NCBI GenBank assembly: GCA_007280315.1
Contig: QYQC01000209.1
Location: forward strand, 1 to 16,875
Source: Betaproteobacteria bacterium
GTDB lineage: Bacteria; Pseudomonadota; Gammaproteobacteria; Burkholderiales; SG8-39
Direction: 5' to 3'
DNA: 16,875 bases
Part shown: positions 1 through 7,540 of the stretch, piece by piece
Numbering within the stretch: position 1 is the first letter of the stretch
How the letters are laid out: the number at the start of each line of letters is the position of its first letter
The notes under the pieces: model-generated
The model's input: only the letters and a program-made list of their open reading frames with translations
Database searches by the model: none
What the model was told of the DNA's origin: nothing
Translations under genes and position numbers: made by a program

Positions 1-975
1 GAACTTGGCCACGCCCTTGTACTCTGCAGGCTTCTTGCCGCCCATCACCCACAGCGAGGCGCCGCCGATGATCGAATTCTGCGGCGCGCCCTTGACGTCG
101 TCGTGGTAGGGCAGGAAACCCAGCTCCCAGTCCGTCTTGCCCGCCTTGATCGTGCCCGCCAGCGCGCCGGCGCTGATCGTGGCCATCGCGCATTCGCCGG
201 ATTGGAACTTGCCGTCAGCCTGGTTGGTGCGCCCGGCGTAGGTGAACAGGCCTTTCTTTGCCATGTCGCCGAGCATTGCGATATGGCGCACATGCAGCGG
301 TGAATTGATGGTGAAGACCGTGTCTAACCCGCCCATGCCGTTCTGCTTGGTGCCGATCGGAACGTTATGCCAGGCGCTGAAGTTCTCGATGTGCACCCAG
401 GAAGGCCAGCCGGTAGTGTAGACGCACTGCTGCCCCGCGGCCTTGAGCTTCTCGGCCACCGCAATCAACTCTTTCCAGGTCTTGGGCGGCACCGGCGGCA
501 GGCCCGCTGCCTTGAACTTGTTGCGGTCGATGTAGAACAGCGCAGTCGAGCTGTTGAAAGGAAACGACAGCATGTTGCCCTTCTCATCGGAGTAGTAGCC
601 TGTCACCGTCGGCAGATAAGCCTTGGAATCGAACGGTTCCTTGGCGTCCGCCATCACCTTGGCTACCGGCACTATGGCCCCCTTCGCTGCCATCATGGTC
701 GCGGTGCCGACTTCGAACACCTGCAGAAGATCCGGCCCGCTGCCGGCGCGGAATGCAGCAATCGCCGCGGTCATCGACTCTGGGTAAGACCCTTTGTACG
801 TCGTGACAACTTTGTAGTCCTTTTGGCTAGCGTTGAATTTGTTGGCCAAGCCGTTGAGCGCCTCGCCCAGCGCGCCCCCCATCGAATGCCACCACTGAAT
901 TTCGGTCTGTGCCTGCGCGTTGCCGGCAAACAAGCTGGCGCTCGCCAGCGCGACTGCTAGGAATTTGGATCGCAT
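1..975 (-). CDS. ugpB: sn-glycerol-3-phosphate ABC transporter periplasmic binding protein UgpB, C-terminus beyond window edge
   Basis: This is the periplasmic binding component that delivers glycerol-3-phosphate or glycerophosphodiesters to the UgpAEC importer. Reading leftward from ATG at 975, 325 codons stay open to base 1, so the gene is cut by the window and is not a pseudogene; the family is usually about 440 residues. The first 22 residues form a signal peptide ending AGNAQA. Family hallmarks follow: the WWHSMGG segment near the mature N-terminus, VFEVGTATMM, FPFNSSTALFY, TTGWPSWVHIENFSAWHN, a YAGR segment and GGASLWVMGGKKPAEYKG. A strong ribosome site (GGAGGAGG, complement 980-987) fixes the start. 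The ugpA, ugpE and ugpC genes probably continue to the left outside the window. A divergent paralogue lies at 6187-7512. Confidence 0.95.
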   Translation of the reverse strand, partial: MRSKFLAVALASASLFAGNAQAQTEIQWWHSMGGALGEALNGLANKFNASQKDYKVVTTYKGSYPESMTAAIAAFRAGSGPDLLQVFEVGTATMMAAKGAIVPVAKVMADAKEPFDSKAYLPTVTGYYSDEKGNMLSFPFNSSTALFYIDRNKFKAAGLPPVPPKTWKELIAVAEKLKAAGQQCVYTTGWPSWVHIENFSAWHNVPIGTKQNGMGGLDTVFTINSPLHVRHIAMLGDMAKKGLFTYAGRTNQADGKFQSGECAMATISAGALAGTIKAGKTDWELGFLPYHDDVKGAPQNSIIGGASLWVMGGKKPAEYKGVAKF

Positions 976-1025
976 GGAACCTCCTCCGAAAATTGGTGTC
1001 CGGCATCCACGCCAGACGGTGCCTG

Positions 1026-1031
1026 ATTATA
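1026..1031 (-). promoter_or_regulatory. ugpB: Probable ugpB promoter, -10 hexamer
   Basis: A perfect TATAAT on the minus strand sits 50 bases before the ugpB ATG in the 150-base gap between ugpB and the PaiB-like gene. The -35 is weak: a TCAACA 19 bases upstream is the best candidate. No convincing tandem PhoB box could be read here, although ugp genes are phosphate-regulated in E. coli. Confidence 0.5.
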
Positions 1032-1125
1032 GCCAAATCTTATTAAAGTCTGTTGACATTCATCAGATGGGCGCGACAGGATCCGCAACGGACAAGGCCG
1101 TTCAACGCATCGGCTGTGAAGCGCG

Positions 1126-1737
1126 CTAGCTGTGCTTGCGCATCAGCCGCGCGGTGTCGGCCGCGACACTGTCTTCTCCCGCCTCGAGCTCGCGCGCAAT
1201 GCGTTCGCGCTCGGCCGGATTCTTGTCCTGCGACAGCTTGTAGCGCGCATCGATTCGCGTAACCGCGAGCGAAAACGAAACGATTGCGGCGAGCCTGGCA
1301 TCGATATAGCTGTCGGGCAGTTCGGCCAGCTGAGTCAGATAGCCGGCGTCATGCTGGCGGATGAGTTTCTTTTGCAATTCGATCTTGTCCGCGCGCTCTT
1401 CGATCAGCTGCGGCCGGCCGTAGGCGTGAACGGCGACGTAATTCCAGGTAGGCACGTTCTGCCGGCCGTCGTAGAGCCGCGGCGAGACATAGGCGTGCGG
1501 CTGCATGAAAATCACCAGGGCATCTGGGCCGTCGGCGAAATCGCGCCACTGCGGATTGGCGCGGGCCATGTGCGCGAGCAGCGTCGTCTGGCCGCTCGCT
1601 TCCTCGATTACGAACGGCAGATGTGTGGCCATCAGCCCGCCTGCACCCGCGGTCGTCAGAGCGGCAAATGAATAGGCGCGCATATAGGCGAGCAAGGCGG
1701 CACGGTCTTCGATCTGATTGTGCTTGGGTACGTACAT
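1126..1737 (-). CDS. PaiB-like FMN-binding split-barrel protein (annotated family: FMN-binding negative transcriptional regulator)
   Basis: The 203-residue product belongs to the PaiB family, single-domain flavin-reductase-like split barrels; Bacillus PaiB was described as a negative regulator of sporulation and protease genes. Recognisable family segments are the N-terminal MYVPKHN, THLPFVIEE near residue 40, ARANPQWRDF, the VIFMQPHAYVSPRLY core, and VPTWNYVAVHAYG. A longer open frame begins at 1773, but the ATG at 1737 has AGGAG about six bases upstream, matches the family start and avoids overlap with the preceding gene. It begins 8 bases after the SPOR gene stops, so it is probably the last gene of the birA-coaX run. 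Its target or ligand here is unknown, and an enzymatic flavin role is as likely as DNA regulation. Confidence 0.88.
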   Translation of the reverse strand: MYVPKHNQIEDRAALLAYMRAYSFAALTTAGAGGLMATHLPFVIEEASGQTTLLAHMARANPQWRDFADGPDALVIFMQPHAYVSPRLYDGRQNVPTWNYVAVHAYGRPQLIEERADKIELQKKLIRQHDAGYLTQLAELPDSYIDARLAAIVSFSLAVTRIDARYKLSQDKNPAERERIARELEAGEDSVAADTARLMRKHS

Positions 1738-1745
1738 TCCGGCTC

Positions 1746-2411
1746 CTATCCCTTCTTCTCTTCGATCGCGCACTCGCGCACGTCAGTCCCCGCAAATCCC
1801 TGCTTCAGTTCGTTCAGTTTCGCCACCACGCCCCCGCTGGCGTCGCGCACCTGGAAGTATGTCTTGCCCGGCTGCGTTTCACGCGTGCCGACGATGGCGC
1901 TCCTCACGCCTTTGGCGCGCAATGCAGCCAGGCGCGCCTTCGCCGCTTCCTCTGTTTTGAATATTCCCAGGGATATCGCATTGCGCCATTTCGAGTCGTC
2001 CGACACCAGGAAATAATCGTCCACGCCGAGGCGCTTGAATTCGCCCGCTTTCTGCACTGCCGACTGGCGGCTGGCGAGCGGCGGAACGTAGACCCAGAAG
2101 CCCGCGATATCCTCCTGCTTGCGCTGGCTCAGTTTCGCGCCCAGCACCAGCGGCTCCAGCGCCTGCTCGGCGCGGGCTACGTCGCCGGCGGCAAGCGCGC
2201 CCCATTCGAGGCAGACGGCGGCAACCTTGGGCGGCTCGGCCTTGCGCGTGAGCGCGCTCACCTGCTCCGGCAGAAGCACGCGGATCTTGTCCGGATTGAG
2301 CTGCTGGCCGACGATCTGCGCGTCGCCGCCTGCCTGCGCGCCGGAACCAAGCCAGGAGTAGGCGAAGAACGCAACATTTCCCAGTAGCAGAATATAAAAC
2401 AGGATTCGCAT
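1746..2411 (-). CDS. SPOR-domain inner-membrane protein
   Basis: This 221-residue protein has one N-terminal membrane anchor (residues 1-20, MRILFYILLLGNVAFFAYSW), a short periplasmic linker, and a C-terminal SPOR-like domain around residues 104-190 that begins GFWVYVPPLASR and includes DYFLVSD and ISLGIF. SPOR domains bind denuded glycan strands of peptidoglycan, often at the division site. A SPOR protein next to coaX is a familiar arrangement in Betaproteobacteria. The start lies 3 bases after the coaX stop codon, so the two are almost certainly co-transcribed and perhaps translationally coupled. No clear Shine-Dalgarno is visible. Its specific partner is unknown. Confidence 0.85.
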   Translation of the reverse strand: MRILFYILLLGNVAFFAYSWLGSGAQAGGDAQIVGQQLNPDKIRVLLPEQVSALTRKAEPPKVAAVCLEWGALAAGDVARAEQALEPLVLGAKLSQRKQEDIAGFWVYVPPLASRQSAVQKAGEFKRLGVDDYFLVSDDSKWRNAISLGIFKTEEAAKARLAALRAKGVRSAIVGTRETQPGKTYFQVRDASGGVVAKLNELKQGFAGTDVRECAIEEKKG

Positions 2412-2414
2412 CGA

Positions 2415-3215
2415 TCAGGCCGTTCCAGTCAGCCGGTCGCATCCATCGCGAGCAAGCGACCGGCTGATGCAATGCAGCCCCTCGAGCACCAGGTTGTCGT
2501 GGTAACGAAACACGATGGCCAGATGCGGCGTCAGGGCCTTGGCCGCCCCGCCCGACACCAGGCACAGGAGGTCAGCATGATCACGCCGGTACAGATCGTA
2601 GATGCGCTCAACTGCGCCGGCCTGTGCGTGCTGGCAGCCGCTGACGATGGCATCCACGGTCTGCACCGGGTACTCCGTATACACGCCGTCGGCGTCGGGC
2701 AGTGCCGCCGTCTTTTCATGCAGGGAACGCAACATGGTACCGACGCCGGGCATGATGCAGCCGCCGGCGAACTGACCCTCCGCGGTGAGCAGATCGACCG
2801 TGGTCGCGGTGCCGCAGCACACCACCAGCACCGGCCGCGACCCGTGCAGCGCGCGCGCACCGATCAGCGCCGCCCAGCGGTCGCTGCCCAGCTGCGCCGG
2901 ATTGCGGTAGCCGTTTTTCACTCCGCATTGCGCTTCCTGCGGGATCAGCCAGCACGGCGCAGACGCGTCGGGCCAGATCTCGAGCAGGCGCAGCATGGTC
3001 GCGCGCACGCGCGTTCCGGCGACATTGGAAATCAGGATTTGTGTCGGCGCCGGAAATTTGCGCAGCTGCCCTGCCAGCGCCGGAATTTCCTCCAGCAGCG
3101 CATGGCCGGAATCGAGACAGCTCTTGTGCGCCGGTGCGGCAGAATTCGATTTGTAGCGGCCCCACTTGACGAAGGTGTTGCCGATATCGACCAGCAGGTT
3201 GTACGGTTCGTTCAT
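2415..3215 (-). CDS. coaX: Type III pantothenate kinase CoaX
   Basis: CoaX phosphorylates pantothenate with ATP in the cytoplasm, the first step of coenzyme A synthesis. It belongs to the ASKHA fold and the Bvg accessory factor family. The phosphate-1 loop DIGNTFVKWG lies at residues 10-19, the pantothenate-side motif GSDRWAALIGA near 115, and the GTATTVD motif near 135, followed by GGCIMPG. All the key motifs look intact and the length (266 residues) is normal for the family. I chose ATG at 3215; a GTG two codons upstream (3221) is also open. Neither has a good ribosome site. In many Betaproteobacteria coaX follows birA directly; here an MlrC-family gene and a 187-base gap lie between them. 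Confidence 0.95.
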   Translation of the reverse strand: MNEPYNLLVDIGNTFVKWGRYKSNSAAPAHKSCLDSGHALLEEIPALAGQLRKFPAPTQILISNVAGTRVRATMLRLLEIWPDASAPCWLIPQEAQCGVKNGYRNPAQLGSDRWAALIGARALHGSRPVLVVCCGTATTVDLLTAEGQFAGGCIMPGVGTMLRSLHEKTAALPDADGVYTEYPVQTVDAIVSGCQHAQAGAVERIYDLYRRDHADLLCLVSGGAAKALTPHLAIVFRYHDNLVLEGLHCISRSLARDGCDRLTGTA

Positions 3216-3402
3216 AGTCACACGGGAAAAGGTGGCTAATTCTACGGCGATTCCGGCTTAAACGGGATCGAGCGGATAGATCGGACGCACCAGCTTGCGA
3301 AAGCGATAGACCGACAGGTCGGATTTGGTTACGCCGGCGCCGGCGCCCCGATCGGCGCCAAATCGAAATCCGATCGGCCCAGGGGGCGGCCCACCCACAA
3401 AA
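3216..3402. other. Gap between MlrC-family gene and coaX, with a possible 3' gene remnant
   Basis: No intact gene is seen here. On the minus strand a frame stays open from about 3400 to a TAA at 3258-3260. Its last 20 or so codons (reading SDLSVYRFRKLVRPIYPLDPV before the stop) have the GC-rich third positions of real coding sequence but no start codon. It may be the fossil 3' end of a gene displaced from this spot. The segment near 3338-3375 carries repeated GGCGCC and two CCGATCGG palindromes and could fold strongly. A terminator or promoter for coaX was not recognised. Confidence 0.3.
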
Positions 3403-4914
3403 TCATTTCGCCCCCGAAAATGCGGGACCGAGCGGACCGAGTCGCATGCCGTGGCGCAGCCGGGTCCAGTGGAAATCCGCCGGGTCGGCCAGCGCCGGGC
3501 CGGGCGCGCGCACGACCAGCACTTCGCTCGCGATCGGCTGAAAGTCGGCGCGAAAATGCACTGAACTCTTGAGTGCGATCAACCGCTGCGCCTTCGGCTC
3601 TACGCCCAGGTGGCGGAACATTTCCTGATCGGCGGTCTGACATTTCTTGGTCGCCAGCACCACGCGCACGCCCGGCGCCTCGCAGCTGCGCAACAGCGCC
3701 ATCGGGCCAAGCCTCAGCGGCAAGCCGCCATAGAACGGGCCGCTGCCGATGAAGCTGCCGTCGCCCAAGGCTTCCACCGTGAATTCGCCAGCGAGCGGCA
3801 CCCGCCCGGCGACACCCGATGTCTCGCCCAGCGCGAAGCGCGCGCGATTGCCGCGACCGAGCGTATGCGCAGCGGCCGCCGAGTGCGGATCGATCAGCAT
3901 GCCCAGGACCGCGTCCACCGCACGTAGACGGATCATCGCCGCGAGCAGATCGGTTGTGTCGCCGTTGCCGCCGGCCCCCGGATTGTCCTGCGTATCGGCG
4001 AGCACCACCGGAGCACCGGGTTTTCCGCGCTGCATTGCGCGCCTGACCGCATCATCCGGCTCCAACAGTTCCAGCATGAAATCGCGCTCGGCATCGGCGA
4101 CTTCCCCCGTCAGTTGCGCCACGCCAGCACGTGCTGTTGCCTGGTCCGCGCCATAACCGAACACGGCCATGCCGCATTCGGCGAAATCGGCCATCGGAAA
4201 CCCAGGCGTGAACGAAAGAGTCATCTCCTGCTGCTGCTCGATGCGCGCGAGTGACAGATACAGACGCTTGCACGGCTCGATCAACGAACACTGTGACGGA
4301 ATCGCAGTGAGGAAATCGAGCGTTTTCCACGCCTTGGCCATCGGCCGGCCGCGCTTCAGCGTAGCCTGGAGCAACTGCGCCGCGCGCCCACCGGTCTCGG
4401 CCATGTCGACATGGGGATAGCTGCGGTAGGCGACCAGGCCATCGGCCAAATCGAGCATGGCGCGCGTGACGTTGGCGTGCAGATCGAGGCTGGCGATGAT
4501 CGGAACGCGCGCGCCGACGACCTTGCGTACACGCGCAAGCAGCTCGCCCTCACCGTCGTCGAAGTGCTCAGCGACCATGGCGCCATGAAGATCGAGGTAT
4601 ACCGCTTCCACCGGACCGGCATCGGACAGGCGCCGCACGATCTCGCAGGCGATGCGCTCATAGGCGTCTCGGGTGACCTGTGCCGAAGGCGAAGCCGCGG
4701 CCCAGACGAGTCCGACCGTGCGGTGACCTAGAGCGTGCAGGGTTTTGAGCGCGCCCGCTACTGGAATATTCGCTCCTTCCACGGCAGCGGTGATTGCTGC
4801 ACCAAATTGCACCCCGGGGCGCCCGGCACCAGATTCGAACGCGGGATAATCGGCCTTGGTCGGAGCGAATGTATTGGTCTCATGCTGAAAACCACAGACG
4901 GCGATCACGGCCAT
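3403..4914 (-). CDS. M81-family (MlrC-like, microcystinase C family) zinc metallopeptidase
   Basis: The 503-residue product matches the MlrC/M81 family, named for a Sphingomonas enzyme that cleaves linearised microcystin products; most members have unknown peptide or amide substrates. The N-terminal GFQHETNTFAP (residues 8-18), YLDLHGAM (107-113), SLDLHANVT (142-150) and YRSYPHVDMAETG (163-175) are family signatures. D144, H146 and H168 are the likely zinc ligands by analogy. The C-terminal half carries ADTQDNPGAGGNGDTT and GSGPFYGG. No signal peptide is present, so it should be cytoplasmic. ATG 4914 has GGAG about six bases upstream. The gene is in the same direction as birA and coaX but is not a usual member of that cluster. 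There is no reason in the sequence to think that microcystin is the real substrate. Confidence 0.9.
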   Translation of the reverse strand: MAVIAVCGFQHETNTFAPTKADYPAFESGAGRPGVQFGAAITAAVEGANIPVAGALKTLHALGHRTVGLVWAAASPSAQVTRDAYERIACEIVRRLSDAGPVEAVYLDLHGAMVAEHFDDGEGELLARVRKVVGARVPIIASLDLHANVTRAMLDLADGLVAYRSYPHVDMAETGGRAAQLLQATLKRGRPMAKAWKTLDFLTAIPSQCSLIEPCKRLYLSLARIEQQQEMTLSFTPGFPMADFAECGMAVFGYGADQATARAGVAQLTGEVADAERDFMLELLEPDDAVRRAMQRGKPGAPVVLADTQDNPGAGGNGDTTDLLAAMIRLRAVDAVLGMLIDPHSAAAAHTLGRGNRARFALGETSGVAGRVPLAGEFTVEALGDGSFIGSGPFYGGLPLRLGPMALLRSCEAPGVRVVLATKKCQTADQEMFRHLGVEPKAQRLIALKSSVHFRADFQPIASEVLVVRAPGPALADPADFHWTRLRHGMRLGPLGPAFSGAK

Positions 4915-5014
4915 GCCTGCTCCATATATGTACGACCGTCACGCGGCCCCGGGCGCCGGCAGCGAGCAAGGTTAGCGCGAATCGTTGCGGCGCGACAATC
5001 GCGGCGTATCGTAC

Positions 5015-5989
5015 TCATCCGGCGCGCAACGAAAGTTCGCCGCTTACGAAGCGCTCCAGCCCTCGCGCCGTTTCGAGCAACAATGCACCGTCCTCGGCCA
5101 CGCCCGCCGCTGTGCCCGTCACCGCTTTTCCGTCACCAGCCGAAAGCGTAACGTGCTTTCCCTGATGCGCGTGTCGCGCGACCCATTCCTCTCGCAGCGG
5201 TGCAAATCCGTGCGCAGCGAAAAGCGTGAGTACGCGTTGCAGTTCAACCAGGGTCGCAGCAAGCAGCTGGTTGCGCGCCGGCGCCTGTCCCGTTATTGAC
5301 GCGATATCGGTCACTGCTTGCGCGATGGAATCCCGCAGATTTTCATGCAGGCGCACGTTCAGACCGATGCCGATCACGACTGAACTCGGACCGGCGGCAT
5401 CGCCGTGAGCCTCGATCAGTATCCCGCCGAACTTGCGACCTGCGTGCAGCAGGTCATTGGGCCACTTGAGCTGCACCCCTTCGACTTCCAGTGACGCAAG
5501 CGCGCGCGCCACGGCCACGCCGACGGCAAGCGACAGTCCCGAGAGCCCCGCGGCGCCGGCGCGAAAGCGCCACAACAGGGAAAACGTAAGACTTCCGCCC
5601 AGACCGGATTGCCAGCGATTGCCGCGGCGGCCGCGGCCGTCGCTTTGCAGTTCGCAGACAAGCACGCTGCCCGGGGGCGCGCCGGCGCGCGCACGTTCCA
5701 GCAGCATTGTATTGGTGGAAGCACAGGTGTCGCGAAGATCGAGCTCGAACCATGGCGCTTGCGCGCCGAGATGCGCGCGAATGGCTGTCGCGTCGAGCCC
5801 GTCGTAGGCCCGGGCGAGACGATAACCGCGGCCTGGCTGTTTGCGCAGATCGAGGCCGAGCTGTTCCAACTCACGCACGGCACGCACGATCGCCGCGCGC
5901 GTGGTGCCCAGCTCGCGCGCGAGCACCGGGCTGGATTTGAAATGTGCGTCGGACAACAGGCGCAGCAGATCTAAACGAATGGACGACAT
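5015..5989 (-). CDS. birA: Bifunctional biotin-[acetyl-CoA-carboxylase] ligase / biotin operon repressor BirA
   Basis: BirA makes biotinyl-AMP and attaches biotin to a lysine of acetyl-CoA carboxylase and related carboxylases; with its N-terminal helix-turn-helix it can also repress biotin synthesis genes. The 324-residue product has a winged-helix domain at residues 1-60 (ARELGTTRAAIVRAVREL), so it is the bifunctional form. The catalytic core shows GRGRRGNRW (118-126), KWPND (175-179, with the catalytic lysine), FGGILIE and GIGLNV. A C-terminal SH3-like part follows from about residue 270. It is the first gene of the minus-strand run, transcribed away from the ugpB-like gene at 6187. A 100-base gap separates it from the MlrC-family gene. 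Confidence 0.96.
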   Translation of the reverse strand: MSSIRLDLLRLLSDAHFKSSPVLARELGTTRAAIVRAVRELEQLGLDLRKQPGRGYRLARAYDGLDATAIRAHLGAQAPWFELDLRDTCASTNTMLLERARAGAPPGSVLVCELQSDGRGRRGNRWQSGLGGSLTFSLLWRFRAGAAGLSGLSLAVGVAVARALASLEVEGVQLKWPNDLLHAGRKFGGILIEAHGDAAGPSSVVIGIGLNVRLHENLRDSIAQAVTDIASITGQAPARNQLLAATLVELQRVLTLFAAHGFAPLREEWVARHAHQGKHVTLSAGDGKAVTGTAAGVAEDGALLLETARGLERFVSGELSLRAG

Positions 5990-6186
5990 GGTGTGACGTT
6001 ACGCGATCCCGGCTAGACGCGCCGATGCTAGCATAGCCTGGCGCCCGTTAAGCGCGCTGGATGCCGGCTCGAAGAAGGGTGTCAATTCCGCGCCAGGTTT
6101 GCTGTAACATCGCCACAATAATAATAGTGCCGGAAAAGGCGAAATTTGCCCGCTTTCGGTCGTTTCTCTTTTCAATTGGATCCAAT
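5990..6186. promoter_or_regulatory. Divergent intergenic region between birA and the second ugpB-like gene
   Basis: These 197 bases must hold the promoters of both divergent genes. For the rightward gene a weak candidate is TTGCTG at 6099-6104 with an AT-rich -10 region (TAATAG at 6122-6127, 17-base spacer). The ribosome site before ATG 6187 is poor: the leader is pyrimidine-rich with only a GGA about five bases upstream. No clear BirA operator dyad was recognised. Confidence 0.35.
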
Positions 6187-7512
6187 ATGAAATTCAAAGA
6201 ACTTGGCCTCGCGCTCGCGGCAGTCTGCGCATTCGGCACTGCCAGCGCCCAAGCCGCCACCGAACTCCAGTTTTGGTACGCCAACACCGGCACCGTAGCC
6301 GATCGCATCAACGACGTCGTCACCAGCTTCAACCATTCGCAATCGGGCTACAGGGTGGTGGCGCTGTACAAGGGTACCTACGAAGATACGTTGACCGCTG
6401 CGGTCGCGGCATCCCGATCCGGCAACGCACCGCACATTGTGCAGGTGTTCGACGCCGGCACCGCCGCCATGCTGGCGACAGGAAAGGCGATAAAACCGGT
6501 GTACGAGGTGATGGCGCAGGCGGGGGAGAAATTCGACGCCAAAGACTACCTGCCGGCCGTCGCCAGCTACTACGCGGACGCCAGGGGACGCATGCTGTCG
6601 CTGCCTTTCAACAGTTCCACCGCTGTGTTTTTCTATAACAAGGATGCGTTCAGGAAGGCCAGACTGGATCCTGGCAAACCGCCACAGACCTGGGATGAAG
6701 TGGAGGCAGCCGCGCTCAAGCTACAGGACGCCGGCGCCACCTGCGGATTCACCACCGGCTGGCAATCCTGGGTGCAATTGGAAAACATGAGCGCTTGGCA
6801 TAACCAGGAATTCGCCACCAAGCAAAACGGCTTCGGCGGCTTGGATGCCAAGCTTACATTCAATACCCAGATCCTGTTGCGCCACATCTCCAAGCTCTCC
6901 TCCTGGGTCAAGGCCCGGCTGTTCATCTACGCCGGCCGCAAGGGCGAGGCCGAGGCGAAATTCTACGGCGGCGAATGCGCCATGCTGACCAGTACTTCCG
7001 ACGCCTACGCCGATATCAAGCGCAATGCCAGGTTCGAATTCGGCGTGGCGCAGTTACCGTACTACGAAGATGTCCGCGGAGCGCCGCAGAATACGATCAT
7101 CGGCGGCGCCAGCCTGTGGGTGATGGGGGGAAAGAGTCCGGCCGAATACAGGGGCGTGGCGAAATTCATCAGTTTCTTTTCATCGCCCGAGGTCCAGACC
7201 GCCTGGCACCAGGAAACGGGCTATGCGCCGATCACCAGAGCAGCCTACGAGCGCAGCAAGAAACAGGGTTTCTTTGAATCCAACCCCGGTGCTGACGTCG
7301 CCATCCAGGAGCTTCTGGAAAGAAACCCGACGGCAAACTCAAAGGGCTCACGCCTGGGCAATTTTGCGCAGATCCGCGACATCATGGACGAGGAACTGGA
7401 GGCAATCTGGGGGCAGAAGAAGGGGCCGAAGCAGGCGCTGGACGACGCGGTCGAACGCGGTAACCTCGAATTGCGCAGATTCGAGCACGCCCATAAGGCA
7501 GGCGCGCGTTGA
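6187..7512 (+). CDS. Second, divergent UgpB-like extracellular solute-binding protein
   Basis: This is a complete 441-residue periplasmic binding protein of the UgpB family, clearly paralogous to the one at 1-975. Residues 1-23 form a signal peptide ending TASAQA. Shared signatures include LPFNSSTAVFFYNKD, TTGWQSWVQLENMSAWHN, GGASLWVMGG, GYAPITRAAYERSKKQGF, the GSRLGNFAQIRDIMDEEL segment and QALDDAVERGN. It differs where UgpB touches ligand: the N-terminal HSM-x-G segment is replaced by YANTG, and the VFE acidic residue is VFD. The open frame extends upstream to 6061, but only the ATG at 6187 gives a signal peptide. No permease or ATPase genes adjoin it, so it may feed the transporter left of the window or act as an orphan receptor for another glycerophosphodiester. 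Confidence 0.9.
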   Translation: MKFKELGLALAAVCAFGTASAQAATELQFWYANTGTVADRINDVVTSFNHSQSGYRVVALYKGTYEDTLTAAVAASRSGNAPHIVQVFDAGTAAMLATGKAIKPVYEVMAQAGEKFDAKDYLPAVASYYADARGRMLSLPFNSSTAVFFYNKDAFRKARLDPGKPPQTWDEVEAAALKLQDAGATCGFTTGWQSWVQLENMSAWHNQEFATKQNGFGGLDAKLTFNTQILLRHISKLSSWVKARLFIYAGRKGEAEAKFYGGECAMLTSTSDAYADIKRNARFEFGVAQLPYYEDVRGAPQNTIIGGASLWVMGGKSPAEYRGVAKFISFFSSPEVQTAWHQETGYAPITRAAYERSKKQGFFESNPGADVAIQELLERNPTANSKGSRLGNFAQIRDIMDEELEAIWGQKKGPKQALDDAVERGNLELRRFEHAHKAGAR

Positions 7513-7530
7513 CCGGCTGATTCGAGCCGG
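7513..7530. terminator. Hairpin between convergent genes, possible bidirectional terminator
   Basis: CCGGCT (7513-7518) and AGCCGG (7525-7530) form a perfect 6-bp stem with a 6-base loop. It begins one base after the stop codon of the ugpB-like gene and lies about 10 bases past the end of the convergent DUF1638 gene. No U-run follows on either side, so an intrinsic terminator is only possible. Confidence 0.35.
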
Positions 7531-7540
7531 GGCAACGGCG

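Noticed and set aside
1..975. ugpB as a truncated pseudogene
   Set aside because: The frame is open to the first base of the window; the missing C-terminus is due to the window boundary.
1049..1054. Perfect TTGACA on the plus strand
   Set aside because: No -10 at proper spacing follows and no plus-strand gene starts nearby.
976..1125. PhoB box in front of ugpB
   Set aside because: A TGTCAACAG stretch is present but the tandem direct-repeat pattern with correct spacing is not.
6061..6186. Earlier start for the second UgpB-like protein
   Set aside because: The extension would put about 42 residues in front of an excellent signal peptide and has no ribosome site.
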